NCBI RefSeq assembly: GCF_030406405.1
Contig: NZ_JAUEPL010000042.1
Span: 1-60,778 of the forward strand
Direction of reading: 5' to 3'
From: Streptomyces ficellus
GTDB taxonomy: Bacteria > Actinomycetota > Actinomycetes > Streptomycetales > Streptomycetaceae
Length of the DNA stretch: 60,778 nucleotides
Below, piece by piece: positions 32,878 to 40,429 of the stretch; the first letter of the stretch is position 1; each line of letters starts with the position of its first letter. A program made the position numbers and the translations under genes. Under the pieces are notes generated by a model. It was not told the DNA's origin, did no database searches, and saw nothing but the letters and a program-made list of their open reading frames with translations.

Positions 32878-33971
32878 GGCTGGCGAAAATCCCGGCGGCC
32901 AGCCTCGTACGGAAGGCCGGCGGGTTGTGCGAGAGAGCGGTCGGTAGGGCTCGGGGGTGGTTGACGCCAGACCTGCGAGGTTGAGATGGCGAGGAAACGC
33001 TGTTGGACGGCGTAGGCGGCTGCGGCGGCGGCAAGGACGGCGCAGATGGCTGCGGTTCGGCTCGGCATGGTGGGGGTCATGCGGCTGAGGAGGTCGATCA
33101 GTTGCCAGTTGTAGAGGAAGTGGGCGGCGATCAGGGGGGTTACTCGGCGGTGCCGTGCGTAGAGGTAGACCACGCCGGCCGCCGTGATGGCGGTGGCGAG
33201 GCCGGGCACGCCCAGGTACAGGTGCGGGATGAGCCGCAGAGCGACGGGGATGGCCACCCACTGCCACACCGGGCGGCGGGCGGCACTCAGCAGGGCCACG
33301 ACCGCGCCGGTGAGGACCATCTCCTCGGCCACCGAGGTCCACAGGGAGCGGGTGGTGTGGATGAGGTCGGAGTGCACTCCCAGTACCTCGTGCTGGGGTT
33401 GTTGCAACTGGGGGCCCGGGGCGTAGAGGGAAAGGAGGGTCACCACGTATCCGGCTGTGATGATGACAGCGGTGGCCTGGACGCCCACGGCCCATCCGTT
33501 GAGTCGGCCCATAGGTGAACGGTCGCCAGCCGATCCGATACCGAGGTCCGACAGGGTGATCCCGCGGCGGAGCAGGACCTCTCGTGTGAGCCACACAAGG
33601 AGCACTGCCGAGGCGAGGCGCAGATCGGCGGAGTTGCCGTTCGGTGTCAGGTGCGCCATGCGGTCGACCAGGTCCGCGAGTGTGATCCCGCCAGCGGCCA
33701 GGACTTGCAGCACCGGGCCCCGCGACCGTGGTCGGCCGCCGCTGCGGTTGACGATCAGGGTAAGGAGCCAGACGCCGCCGGCCAAGGTGCAGGATGCGGA
33801 TAAGGCGGCGGCAGCCTGCACGGTCCACGGGCCTGGGTCCGCTCCGGCCAGCCGGGCGGCCATGAGGATGGAGCCCCAGGCGGAGGGGCCGGCAGCCACG
33901 GCGGCGAGGCCCCAGATGTCGCGGTGTATGGGCGCGATTGTCGATCGCGAGTCGAGCAGGAGCTCGCTCAA
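32733..33971 (-). CDS. CPBP-family (CAAX-like) intramembrane protease
   Basis: A polytopic protein of 412 residues with about eight helices in the first 320. CPBP-type positions are visible as VAEEMVL (Glu-Glu, about 218), IPHLYLG (about 255) and HFLYNW (HxxxN, about 288), though the Arg of the usual EExxxR is missing. Such proteases occur in peptide and bacteriocin loci as leader peptidases or immunity proteins. The likely start is TTG 33971, after AGGGGGACC. The last ~75 residues (from about 335) are Arg/Ser/Pro-rich and antisense to the methyltransferase gene, so the natural stop seems lost. First unit at the island's left edge. Confidence 0.7.
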   Translation of the reverse strand: MSELLLDSRSTIAPIHRDIWGLAAVAAGPSAWGSILMAARLAGADPGPWTVQAAAALSASCTLAGGVWLLTLIVNRSGGRPRSRGPVLQVLAAGGITLADLVDRMAHLTPNGNSADLRLASAVLLVWLTREVLLRRGITLSDLGIGSAGDRSPMGRLNGWAVGVQATAVIITAGYVVTLLSLYAPGPQLQQPQHEVLGVHSDLIHTTRSLWTSVAEEMVLTGAVVALLSAARRPVWQWVAIPVALRLIPHLYLGVPGLATAITAAGVVYLYARHRRVTPLIAAHFLYNWQLIDLLSRMTPTMPSRTAAICAVLAAAAAAYAVQQRFLAISTSQVWRQPPPSPTDRSLAQPAGLPYEAGRRDFRQPYGRAPRWNRAVQRNGSPKEGDSGGSSRMRRSSTSVRSRKMRRRDSGV

Positions 33972-34069
33972 CAGGTCCCCCTGGAGTTTCGATGTGCAGG
34001 GTTTTGTGCTTGGTGAACCCCAGTCGGCCGCGCGGGAAGGGGGCCAGTCGACCGGGGCGTCTCAGGGGG

Positions 34070-35200
34070 TCAGAGGGTGGCGCGCCAGCCGCCGCGCCTC
34101 AGCACCGTCTGGCCGTCCGGGGTGATCCGTACGCGCGCGCCGCGCAGCGGCAGCTCGCCATGCTGGAGCCAGTAGGAGCGGATGCGGTCCAGGACGTCCC
34201 ACAGCCCCTGAGGGCCGCTCTGGTGGACGAGTGGCAGCTGCCCGCTGTAGCTGGTGGCCCGTGCCCATGAGCCGTCCGGGTGCGCGAGCCACGTGGTGCG
34301 TACGTCGCCGTCCTCGATGTAGCCGGTCACGGTGCCTGGTGCCTCGATGTCGAGCATGGACGCCAGGTCCCACGCTTCCTGCACGTCGACCACCGGGTAG
34401 TCGCCGGTGGTGACGGCCTCGCCCTCGCCGTACAGCGCGGTGTCGCGCAGGCCGGCAGGCAGGTCGTCGGCGTAGTCGTCGCCGTGGCGGGCGTGCATGA
34501 AACCGGCTCGGTCCCACTCGACCTGCCCCAGTGCCGTGCCGTCGTTCAGTTTTTCGGCGGTGACGATGAGAGAGGTGCCGCTGATCGTGGTGACCAGGCG
34601 GCCGCCGGTCTTGAGGCCCTCCAGCCAGCTAACCGGCACTGGTCGCACGCCCACGGTGGCCACGATGCGGTCGTACACGCCGGGCAGAGGGCCGGTGGCG
34701 TCCACGACCTCAAGCTGCGGGCGCAGCCCCAGGCCGTCCAGGCGGCAGCGGGCGGCGTCCACGAGGTAGGGGTCGACGTCCACGCTGGTGACGTGGTCTT
34801 CGCCGAGGCGAAGTGCGGCGAGGGCGGTTCCGTAGCCGGATCCGGTGCCGACGTCGAGCAGCTGGTCGCCATCGGCGATGCGGCCGTGCTGGAACATCTT
34901 GACGATGAGGCTCGGCAGGGTCGCTGACGACGTCGGCTTGCCCTGAGGGCGCGCCTCCGGCTGTGCCAGGTCGGCGTGGACGGCGCCGACGCGGGTGATC
35001 AGGGACCGGTCGCGGTAGGCGGTCATCGCCCACCGCGACGGGTCCGCCTGGCCGTCGCGCAACTGCCAACCGTAGGGAGTGCGATCCCACCAGCGGGGGA
35101 TGAGCCGGTGACGCGGCAGGACGGCGACCAGAGGCCGCCACCGGGAGGCGGCGTGGGTGGCGCTGTGGGCTAGGGCCTCAGCGAGGGGTTCCCAGTGCAT
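34070..35200 (-). CDS. PIMT-like methyltransferase of peptide-maturase type
   Basis: A 376-residue protein related to L-isoaspartyl O-methyltransferases. Motif I is LLDVGTGSGYGTALAALRLG (about 110-130); TSVDVDPYLVDAA and YDRIVATVGVRPVP follow. A C-terminal extension of about 120 residues (VVDVQEAWDLASMLDIEAPG, HPDGSWARATSYSGQLPLV) matches my memory of the methyltransferase subfamily found with ATP-grasp peptide maturases, where it methylates Asp and leads to aspartimide. No ATP-grasp gene is present here. ATG 35200 follows GGAGGAACC. The gene lies 20 nt after the radical SAM gene, so they are one operon. Confidence 0.82.
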   Translation of the reverse strand: MHWEPLAEALAHSATHAASRWRPLVAVLPRHRLIPRWWDRTPYGWQLRDGQADPSRWAMTAYRDRSLITRVGAVHADLAQPEARPQGKPTSSATLPSLIVKMFQHGRIADGDQLLDVGTGSGYGTALAALRLGEDHVTSVDVDPYLVDAARCRLDGLGLRPQLEVVDATGPLPGVYDRIVATVGVRPVPVSWLEGLKTGGRLVTTISGTSLIVTAEKLNDGTALGQVEWDRAGFMHARHGDDYADDLPAGLRDTALYGEGEAVTTGDYPVVDVQEAWDLASMLDIEAPGTVTGYIEDGDVRTTWLAHPDGSWARATSYSGQLPLVHQSGPQGLWDVLDRIRSYWLQHGELPLRGARVRITPDGQTVLRRGGWRATL

Positions 35201-35220
35201 GGTTCCTCCGGCGGCTTGGC

Positions 35221-36089
35221 TTAGTAGGCGGGTGCGCATGCTGTGGTGTTGGCCGGGTTGCAGTCGCTGGAGTCGTCGGGCGGGCAGCCGGCGCCCATGG
35301 CGGGGATGGCGGCCCGGGCCTTGGCCCACCGGTCGCTGGACACGATGGCGGTCAGGCCCTCGGTACGGACGTTCCCCGTGGGCAGGAACCGAGACAGGAT
35401 GCAGCCGTACACCTCGCCGTCCGGAGAGACCGCGAGCCGGTGGTGGAAACAGCGGCCGCACAGCTCGCTCACGCTCGGGATGGTGGCGGAGCCGGCGGCC
35501 GCGCGGCCAACGCCGCGGGCCCGGTCGATTCTGATCTCCGTGATGCCGAGGGCCCGCAGCTCGGCCTCGGCCTCGGCAATGCGCTGACTCTCGTTCACGT
35601 GGACGATGCCGACCCGAAGACGGATGCCGAGGCGCATGGCCTCGATGATGTTCTGGCGGGTCCGCTGGTGGCTGCCCCGTACGTCGGTGATCCGGTCGTG
35701 TTCCTCCGCCTGGTCGCTGTAGTAGCTGGTGGCCAGACGTACGCCATCCTGCGCGAACGCGTCCCATTGCAGGCGCGGATGTGGGTGAAGTTGGAGTACA
35801 CCTCCACCTCCAGTCCACGGCCGAGGGCGTGCGTGATGAGCGGCAGCAGGTAGACTGACCGGGTCGGCTCGCCGCCGATGAGCTGCACGGCGGGGATGCC
35901 CAGCGCGGCGGTGTCGTCCATGACGCGCCGCCAGTCGTCCAGGGTCATCTCGCCGTGGCTGACCTTCGGGCCCGACAGGGTGCAGCAGTGCGAGCACGTG
36001 AGCTGACAGTTGCCGGTGATGTCGCACTCGACGGAGAGGATCCCGGCTGCCGAGCGTTCGGGCGGCACGGGACGAACGGCTGTGGTCAT
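35221..36089 (-). pseudogene. Radical SAM/SPASM protein with a frameshift
   Basis: From ATG 36089 (AAAGGGGAAG upstream) the product reads CDITGNCQLTCSHCC, the CxxxCxxC cluster motif of radical SAM enzymes (about residue 30), then LIGGEPT and EVEVYSNFTHI. Near 35,778 the similarity moves to another frame, which reads LQWDAFAQDGVRLATSYYSDQ onward and ends with a Cys-rich SPASM-like tail (CGRCFHHRL, CILSRF, ACAPAY). The break is consistent with a single missing base. If restored it would be about 290 residues. It is either a recent mutation or a sequencing error. Partner enzyme to the PIMT-like gene downstream. Confidence 0.8.
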
Positions 36090-36132
36090 AGGGTGACTTC
36101 CCCTTTCACGGGGTTGCAGGAGACAAAAGGAA

Positions 36133-36179
36133 GCCCGCCCCGGTACTCGACCTGTCCAGGGTTGGGACCCGGGGCGGGC
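36133..36179 (-). promoter_or_regulatory. Hairpin upstream of the radical SAM gene
   Basis: An 11-bp perfect repeat (36133-36143 with 36169-36179) with a 25-nt loop, in the 141-nt gap between the DUF6415-like gene and the radical SAM gene. It may be an attenuator or partial terminator inside the operon. Confidence 0.55.
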
Positions 36180-36230
36180 GTTCATGGGCGCGACCCTTAA
36201 CCCGATGGTCGCCATGGGTGTGGAGCAGGA

Positions 36231-36617
36231 TCAGTGAGCCGGCGGGTTGAGGTTCTCGTAGTGGTCGCACAGCGAGTTGACCGACATCGCGAGCTTCTTG
36301 GCTCGCCGATAGGCCGCGTCCGGGCCGAAGCCAGGGGTGGTGTGCAGACGGCGCCACGCCTCACCGATGGCGATCTGCGCGATCCCGGAGTGGAGGTCGC
36401 CGGCGGGCTGCGTCCGGATGATGGCGCGGATCTCCGGCACCAGCAGCTGCACGTGGCCGCGGAGAGCTTTGGTCAGAGCGTCCAGGTCCTGCAGCTGGGG
36501 GTCCGTGGACTCCAAAGCGAGTACGCGGCGGACCATGTCCCGCATCGTCTCGACATCGACTGGTCTCGGGTCGGCCACGGGTGCGGGCTGGATCTGCGGG
36601 GCGGTACGTTGCGTCAT
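36231..36617 (-). CDS. DUF6415-like natural-product-associated protein
   Basis: A 128-residue all-helical protein: VDVETMRDMVRRVLALES, then LRGHVQLLVPEIRAII and AIGEAWRRLHTTPGFG. It resembles the DUF6415 proteins annotated in streptomycete natural-product loci, usually near XRE regulators. Function unknown. ATG 36617 follows AAGGAGCG. It lies in line with the small zinc protein and the radical SAM gene. Confidence 0.65.
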   Translation of the reverse strand: MTQRTAPQIQPAPVADPRPVDVETMRDMVRRVLALESTDPQLQDLDALTKALRGHVQLLVPEIRAIIRTQPAGDLHSGIAQIAIGEAWRRLHTTPGFGPDAAYRRAKKLAMSVNSLCDHYENLNPPAH

Positions 36618-36786
36618 GCGAACGCTCCTTGTCAGCGTTGGCCATGCCCCGGGACCGTGTCAGCGGTCGCCGGGGTCTCTTGGGTATCAGTGCTGGGCTC
36701 CGCGTCCAGCCCGCCGGAGATGGGGTTGGCGGCGAGGCCCGCCCGCTGCGCCGTCCCCGCCGTTGGTCGTTCGCAGCGGGCGGAGA

Positions 36787-36963
36787 TCAGCGGTTGGGCG
36801 GGGAGTGGCGGACGTACGTGTGGTGGTGAGGGCTACAGCCCGGATGCCGGTAATCGTCGGGATGAACCCCAGAACCCGCTTCGATCGGCTCAACACGCTC
36901 GGCTCCCGCTGTAATTGGCTGGTCGCAATGCACGCAGAACCGCGTGCCCGACATGGCGGTCAC
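36787..36963 (-). CDS. Small zinc-binding protein of the island
   Basis: 58 residues (from GTG 36963) starting MSGTRFCVHCDQPI after three residues. The CVHC pair plus HPDDYRHPGC and an HHHTYVRH tail offer a plausible zinc site. GTG 36963 follows GGAAGGGGA at good spacing; ATG 36954 is an alternative start. Function unknown. It is a small protein recurring in streptomycete XRE/natural-product neighbourhoods. Confidence 0.55.
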   Translation of the reverse strand: MTAMSGTRFCVHCDQPITAGAERVEPIEAGSGVHPDDYRHPGCSPHHHTYVRHSPPNR

Positions 36964-37114
36964 CGGTTCCCCTTCCGGCAGGTGCAGGCGCACGGGAGCG
37001 TCATGAGCGGTCGGGCGAGGGGCCCGTCACTCGGCGGCCGGACCGCGCGTGGCGACACGCGGCTGCTCTGTTGCTCTGGCATGGAGCCAGAGTGGACCCT
37101 CGAGAAGGCGGTAG

Positions 37115-37143
37115 CGCTCACAAAACTGTGAGCGTTGTGAGCG
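37115..37143 (-). promoter_or_regulatory. TGTGAGCG operator-like repeats
   Basis: CGCTCACA (37115-37122) and TGTGAGCG (37127-37134) form a perfect dyad around AAAC, and a further direct TGTGAGCG follows at 37136-37143. They sit just past the XRE stop and upstream of the small zinc gene. Possible roles are the operator of the downstream operon or a small terminator. Confidence 0.55.
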
Positions 37144-37146
37144 TCC

Positions 37147-38355
37147 CTACAGACCGATCCAGGCGGCCATGTGGCTCAGGGTGTCAGGGGTGCGGCGGGC
37201 CGTGTGCAGGAGCCCCGTGATCGCGTCCCGCGTCGCCGGGTGGTACCTCGTCTGCTCGGGTGCCGTACGACGCGCCTCCACAAGGTGGCGGAGTGCGCGG
37301 TCGCTGTGGCCGTTCTCCATCTCCACCACCGCCCGGTCCACCAAGAATCGTGCACGCCGGGACGTGAGGGTCGACGGCGGAAGTTTGATCCGCCTGGACT
37401 GAGTCAACGCTTTGTCGAACTGGCGAAGTGTGATGGACGCGCCCAGTTCGTGAAGGGCCACGTTCATCTGGCCGAAGCTGAGCCAGTGCACCTCGCGGGC
37501 CTCGCCGCCAACACGCTTCGCCAGTTCGCGAGCTGCGGCGATGTGCCGAGCGACGGCGTGCGTGTCACCGGACCGCGCGGCGACGGCGGAAGCCCCGAGG
37601 TGGAGCTGGCCGGCAACGGCGAGAGCCTCGCGCGAGTCCTGCCCGTCGAGCAGGTCGTGCCCGGCCTGAACGAGACGGCGGCCAAGATCGTACTCGGCAG
37701 CCTTGTGTCCGAGGGCCCGTTTGTACTGGCGGATCGCGGCCAGGCAGGGATCCGAAGCGCGCTCGGCGGCCCAGCCCATGCGATCGAGGGCGACCGTAGC
37801 CAGATCCCGGTACCCCATCTTTAGCGCCACGTCGTGGGCAGTGCGATAGGTGGAGGCGAGAGCCTGCCATGTGGCTGTGCTGGGCCGTGACTGGGCGGCG
37901 AGTGTGAGCGCCGTGATGAGCGGCGGTAGGTCCTTGGCGGCCTTGCGCAGGTGGGTGGCTCGTACGTCCTGGCATACCTGGTCAGCCGCAGCGGACAGGT
38001 CCGTCACAGGCTGGGAGCGGTGAGTGGGCGAGGGCTCCAGGTCGAAGAGGTCGAGCGCCTCTCGGATTGGCCGTACGAGGGCGGCGACGCGGGCCTGTTG
38101 AATCTCGGTGACGTGGGAGGGTCCCGTGAGTACGGTGGCGTCGACGCCGAGCGCCGCAGCAACGGCTTCCACGAAGGCATCCGTGGCCGGTCGCGCGCCG
38201 CACTCCACCTGATTCAGCAGGCTGTACGAGTAAGGAATGCGGGCTGCCAGCTCGCGTTGAGTCAGGCGAGCAAGCTTCCGGTGCTCCTTGATGCGGGCAC
38301 CCGTGTGGTCGTCGTCCAGGGCGGGCATACTAGTCTCCAGTTCCTGACTCGTCAT
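37147..38355 (-). CDS. XRE-family transcriptional regulator with TPR-like C-terminus
   Basis: A 402-residue regulator. A helix-turn-helix of XRE type lies at about 20-75 (RIKEHRKLARLTQRELAARI then YSLLNQVECGARPAT). The long helical remainder has repeat-like units (AIRQYKRALGHKAAEYDLGR, LVDRAVVEMENGHSDRALRH), as in peptide- or metabolite-sensing streptomycete regulators. The start is ATG 38355 or ATG 38328 (MPALDDDH). It is divergent from the flavoprotein gene with a clear palindrome between, and heads the minus-strand island operon. Confidence 0.82.
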   Translation of the reverse strand: MTSQELETSMPALDDDHTGARIKEHRKLARLTQRELAARIPYSYSLLNQVECGARPATDAFVEAVAAALGVDATVLTGPSHVTEIQQARVAALVRPIREALDLFDLEPSPTHRSQPVTDLSAAADQVCQDVRATHLRKAAKDLPPLITALTLAAQSRPSTATWQALASTYRTAHDVALKMGYRDLATVALDRMGWAAERASDPCLAAIRQYKRALGHKAAEYDLGRRLVQAGHDLLDGQDSREALAVAGQLHLGASAVAARSGDTHAVARHIAAARELAKRVGGEAREVHWLSFGQMNVALHELGASITLRQFDKALTQSRRIKLPPSTLTSRRARFLVDRAVVEMENGHSDRALRHLVEARRTAPEQTRYHPATRDAITGLLHTARRTPDTLSHMAAWIGL

Positions 38356-38402
38356 CTGGAACGGTACCCGCGGACGCCCGCGGTGGGCCCCTCAACCGCC
38401 TT

Positions 38403-38418
38403 TATCCCGCTAGGGATA
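38403..38418. promoter_or_regulatory. Palindrome between XRE and flavoprotein genes
   Basis: TATCCC-GCTA-GGGATA is a perfect 6-bp-arm dyad in the 92-nt divergent promoter region, 48 nt from the XRE start and 30 nt from the flavoprotein start. It is a likely binding site for the XRE regulator. Confidence 0.6.
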
Positions 38419-38447
38419 GGGGCAGTTGCTTGTGATCGGATGGGGGC

Positions 38448-38978
38448 ATGACGAGGACCTTGTATCTGTTCTGCTCCGCCGCGCCCCCAGTGTTCGACGT
38501 CGCCACGGTGATCGAAGAGGCTCAGGCTCGGGGGTGGGATGTGTGCCTTGGGTTGACCCCGACCGCGTCGAAGTGGCTGGCCTCCAGCATTGACGGTCTC
38601 GCCGTGCTCACTGGCCACCCGGTACGGTCAGAGTACCGGGCGCCTGGGGAGCCGGACGTGTGGCCCGAGGCTGACGCGATCTTGTTCGCACCGATGACTT
38701 TCAACTCGGTCAATGAGTGGGCCCTCGGGCTCACGTCCAAGTGGGTGGTCGGCGTGGTGGCCGAGGGGATCGGTAAGGGGATCCCGATCGTGGCGATGCC
38801 ATGCGTGAACGCGGCGTACGCGCAGCATCCGGCACTTGACGAGTCGGTGGCCAGGCTTCGCGCGGTTGGCGTGACGGTGCTGTACGGCGAGGGCGGGTTC
38901 GTGCCCAATCAGCCGGGGCAGGGGCGCCCGAGCGAGTACCCGTGGAACCTGGCCTTGGACACGATCGAACAGCGATAA
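38448..38978 (+). CDS. Flavoprotein (HFCD/phosphopantothenoylcysteine decarboxylase-like)
   Basis: A 176-residue flavin-binding protein of the HFCD fold: LYLFCSAAPPVFDVATVIEE at the N-terminus, TPTASKWL and ILFAPMTFNSVNEWALGL (about 83-100), the segment where related decarboxylases bind FMN. GIPIVAMPCVNAAYAQHP follows. Members include LanD-type peptide cysteine decarboxylases, but this short version is commonly paired with XRE regulators in Streptomyces and has no proven substrate. ATG 38448 follows ATGGGGGC. Confidence 0.75.
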   Translation: MTRTLYLFCSAAPPVFDVATVIEEAQARGWDVCLGLTPTASKWLASSIDGLAVLTGHPVRSEYRAPGEPDVWPEADAILFAPMTFNSVNEWALGLTSKWVVGVVAEGIGKGIPIVAMPCVNAAYAQHPALDESVARLRAVGVTVLYGEGGFVPNQPGQGRPSEYPWNLALDTIEQR

Positions 38979-39048
38979 CGAAACCGCCCCCCTGCCTCTC
39001 CCGCTTGAGTTCTGACGGTCGTCGCAACGCCCGACCTTCGGGAACGCC

Positions 39049-39171
39049 ATGGACTTCGAGATCCGCAAGACCCGTACAGGGCATGGGCGCAAGAAGCTGA
39101 CCCGTGAGCGGGAGGCGTACTTCCAGCGCGAGCTGGATGGGCGAGTCCGGCTCCGGGTCCGGCGGCGGTGA
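39049..39171 (+). pseudogene. IS30-type transposase N-terminal remnant
   Basis: About 27 codons read MDFEIRKTRTGHGRKKLTRE then REAYFQ, similar to the N-terminus of streptomycete IS30-family transposases (LTREREAYF followed in intact copies by a glutamine-rich helix-turn-helix). The similarity ends near 39,126 and the frame stops at 39,171. No terminal repeats or remainder of the element are visible. The rest of the 487-nt gap from 38,979 to 39,465 holds only this remnant, a G-P-rich stretch and the terminator at 39,371. Confidence 0.5.
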
Positions 39172-39370
39172 GGACGGCGGAGCCCCATCCCGGCGGCACA
39201 CCAACGCGTGAGGATCCCAGCGTGGGGCCTGGAGCGAGTAGCCATCGGGGCAGGCCGGGAGCCGGGGCCCCGTCCCCGGGCTCGCCTTGCGACCCTGGGC
39301 GCCCCGTCACGGTAGCGCCGGGCTCACCCTGCGGACCGGGGGACATCTCCCAGACGGTCTTGGGAGCATG

Positions 39371-39405
39371 GAGCGGCCCGACCGTCTCGCACGGTCGGGC
39401 CGCTC
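39371..39405. terminator. Terminator after sodN
   Basis: Perfect 15-bp inverted repeat GAGCGGCCCGACCGT with a 5-nt loop, ending CCCTTT on the plus strand. It lies 61 nt past the sodN stop. Confidence 0.82.
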
Positions 39406-39465
39406 CCTTTGTGGCCCTGACCCGCACCGCAGGCGAGGGCTGTCACGCTATACGCCGGGCGACGA

Positions 39466-39861
39466 TCAAGCCTTCTTGGTCTCCCAGAAGATCTTGTCGA
39501 TCTGCGCGATGTAGTCGAGCGCCTTCTGGCCCGTCGCCGGGTCCGTCGAGGCCTTGGCGGCCGAGAGGGCCTTCAGGGCGTCGTTGACCAGCTGGTGCAG
39601 CTCCGGGTACTTCTCGAAGTGCGGCGGCTTGAAGTAGTCGCTCCAGAGCACCGAGACGTGGTGCTTGGCGAGCTCGGCGCGCTCCTCCTTGATGGTCGTC
39701 GCACGGGCCTGGAAGTGCGGGTCGTCGTTCGCCTGCATCTTCTCCTGGGTGGCCTTCACCGACTCGGCCTCGATGCGGGCCTGGGCGGGGTCGTAGACAC
39801 CGCAGGGAAGGTCGCAGTGAGCGCTGACCGTCACCTTGGGGGCAAACAGGCGGGAGAGCAT
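39466..39861 (-). CDS. sodN: Nickel superoxide dismutase precursor
   Basis: Cytoplasmic enzyme converting superoxide to peroxide and oxygen. A 14-residue leader (MLSRLFAPKVTVSA) is followed by the nickel hook HCDLPCGVYDP, in which His15, Cys16 and Cys20 of the precursor become the N-terminal nickel ligands after cleavage. The rest is the four-helix bundle (131 residues in all, the standard length). ATG 39861. The gene is divergent from sodX, the protease that removes the leader. In Streptomyces it is favoured when nickel is available, while iron SodF is repressed by Nur. Confidence 0.98.
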   Translation of the reverse strand: MLSRLFAPKVTVSAHCDLPCGVYDPAQARIEAESVKATQEKMQANDDPHFQARATTIKEERAELAKHHVSVLWSDYFKPPHFEKYPELHQLVNDALKALSAAKASTDPATGQKALDYIAQIDKIFWETKKA

Positions 39862-40003
39862 TGAGCTGTCCTTCCTCGTGATCGTCTTCTCAGGTGGGAG
39901 ATTACTCCGTGACAGATGGGTTTTCGCGAGTGCCCCCTAGGGCTTACGACAAAAGTCCAGGGTGACCATGGGACTCGTGGAGGAAGGTCCAGGAGGTGTG
40001 CCG

Positions 40004-40429
40004 ATGACGGAGCAGGGGCGGGAACCGACCGTGCCGTTCGGGATCGCCGAGGTGACGGGACCGTCGATGGTGCCGACCCTGCGGCATGGTGATCAGCTGC
40101 TGGTGCACTACGGCGCGCGGCTCAGGGCCGGGGACGTGGCGGTGCTGCGGCACCCGTTGCAGCAGGACCTGCTCATCGTGAAGCGGCTGGTCGAGCGGCG
40201 CGACGGTGGCTGGTGGGTGCTCGGGGACAACGCGGACGCCGAGGCCGTGGACAGCCGCGCGTTCGGGACGGTGCCCGCCGAGCTGGTGCTGGGCCGGGTG
40301 CGGGCCCGGTACCGGGGGATACGGCCCGGGCGTCAGCGGTCGGTCGGGGTGGTGCTCTCCTGGCTGGTCTCGGCGGTCCGGCCGGTGCTCGCCGACCGTT
40401 CGGTCTCCAGGCGCTTGCGCGCCCGGTAG
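40004..40429 (+). CDS. sodX: Nickel-SOD maturation protease
   Basis: A 141-residue S24/S26 signal-peptidase-like protease required to release the SodN leader. The Ser nucleophile is in TGPSMVPTLRHGDQLLV (about 20), and the Lys base in DLLIVKRLVERR (about 58). GDNADAEAVDSRAFG (about 75-90) completes the family. ATG 40004 follows AGGAGG at 9 nt; upstream in-frame starts at 39,962 and 39,968 would place that ribosome site inside the gene. Its last 97 bases overlap the convergent CGNR gene. Confidence 0.94.
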   Translation: MTEQGREPTVPFGIAEVTGPSMVPTLRHGDQLLVHYGARLRAGDVAVLRHPLQQDLLIVKRLVERRDGGWWVLGDNADAEAVDSRAFGTVPAELVLGRVRARYRGIRPGRQRSVGVVLSWLVSAVRPVLADRSVSRRLRAR

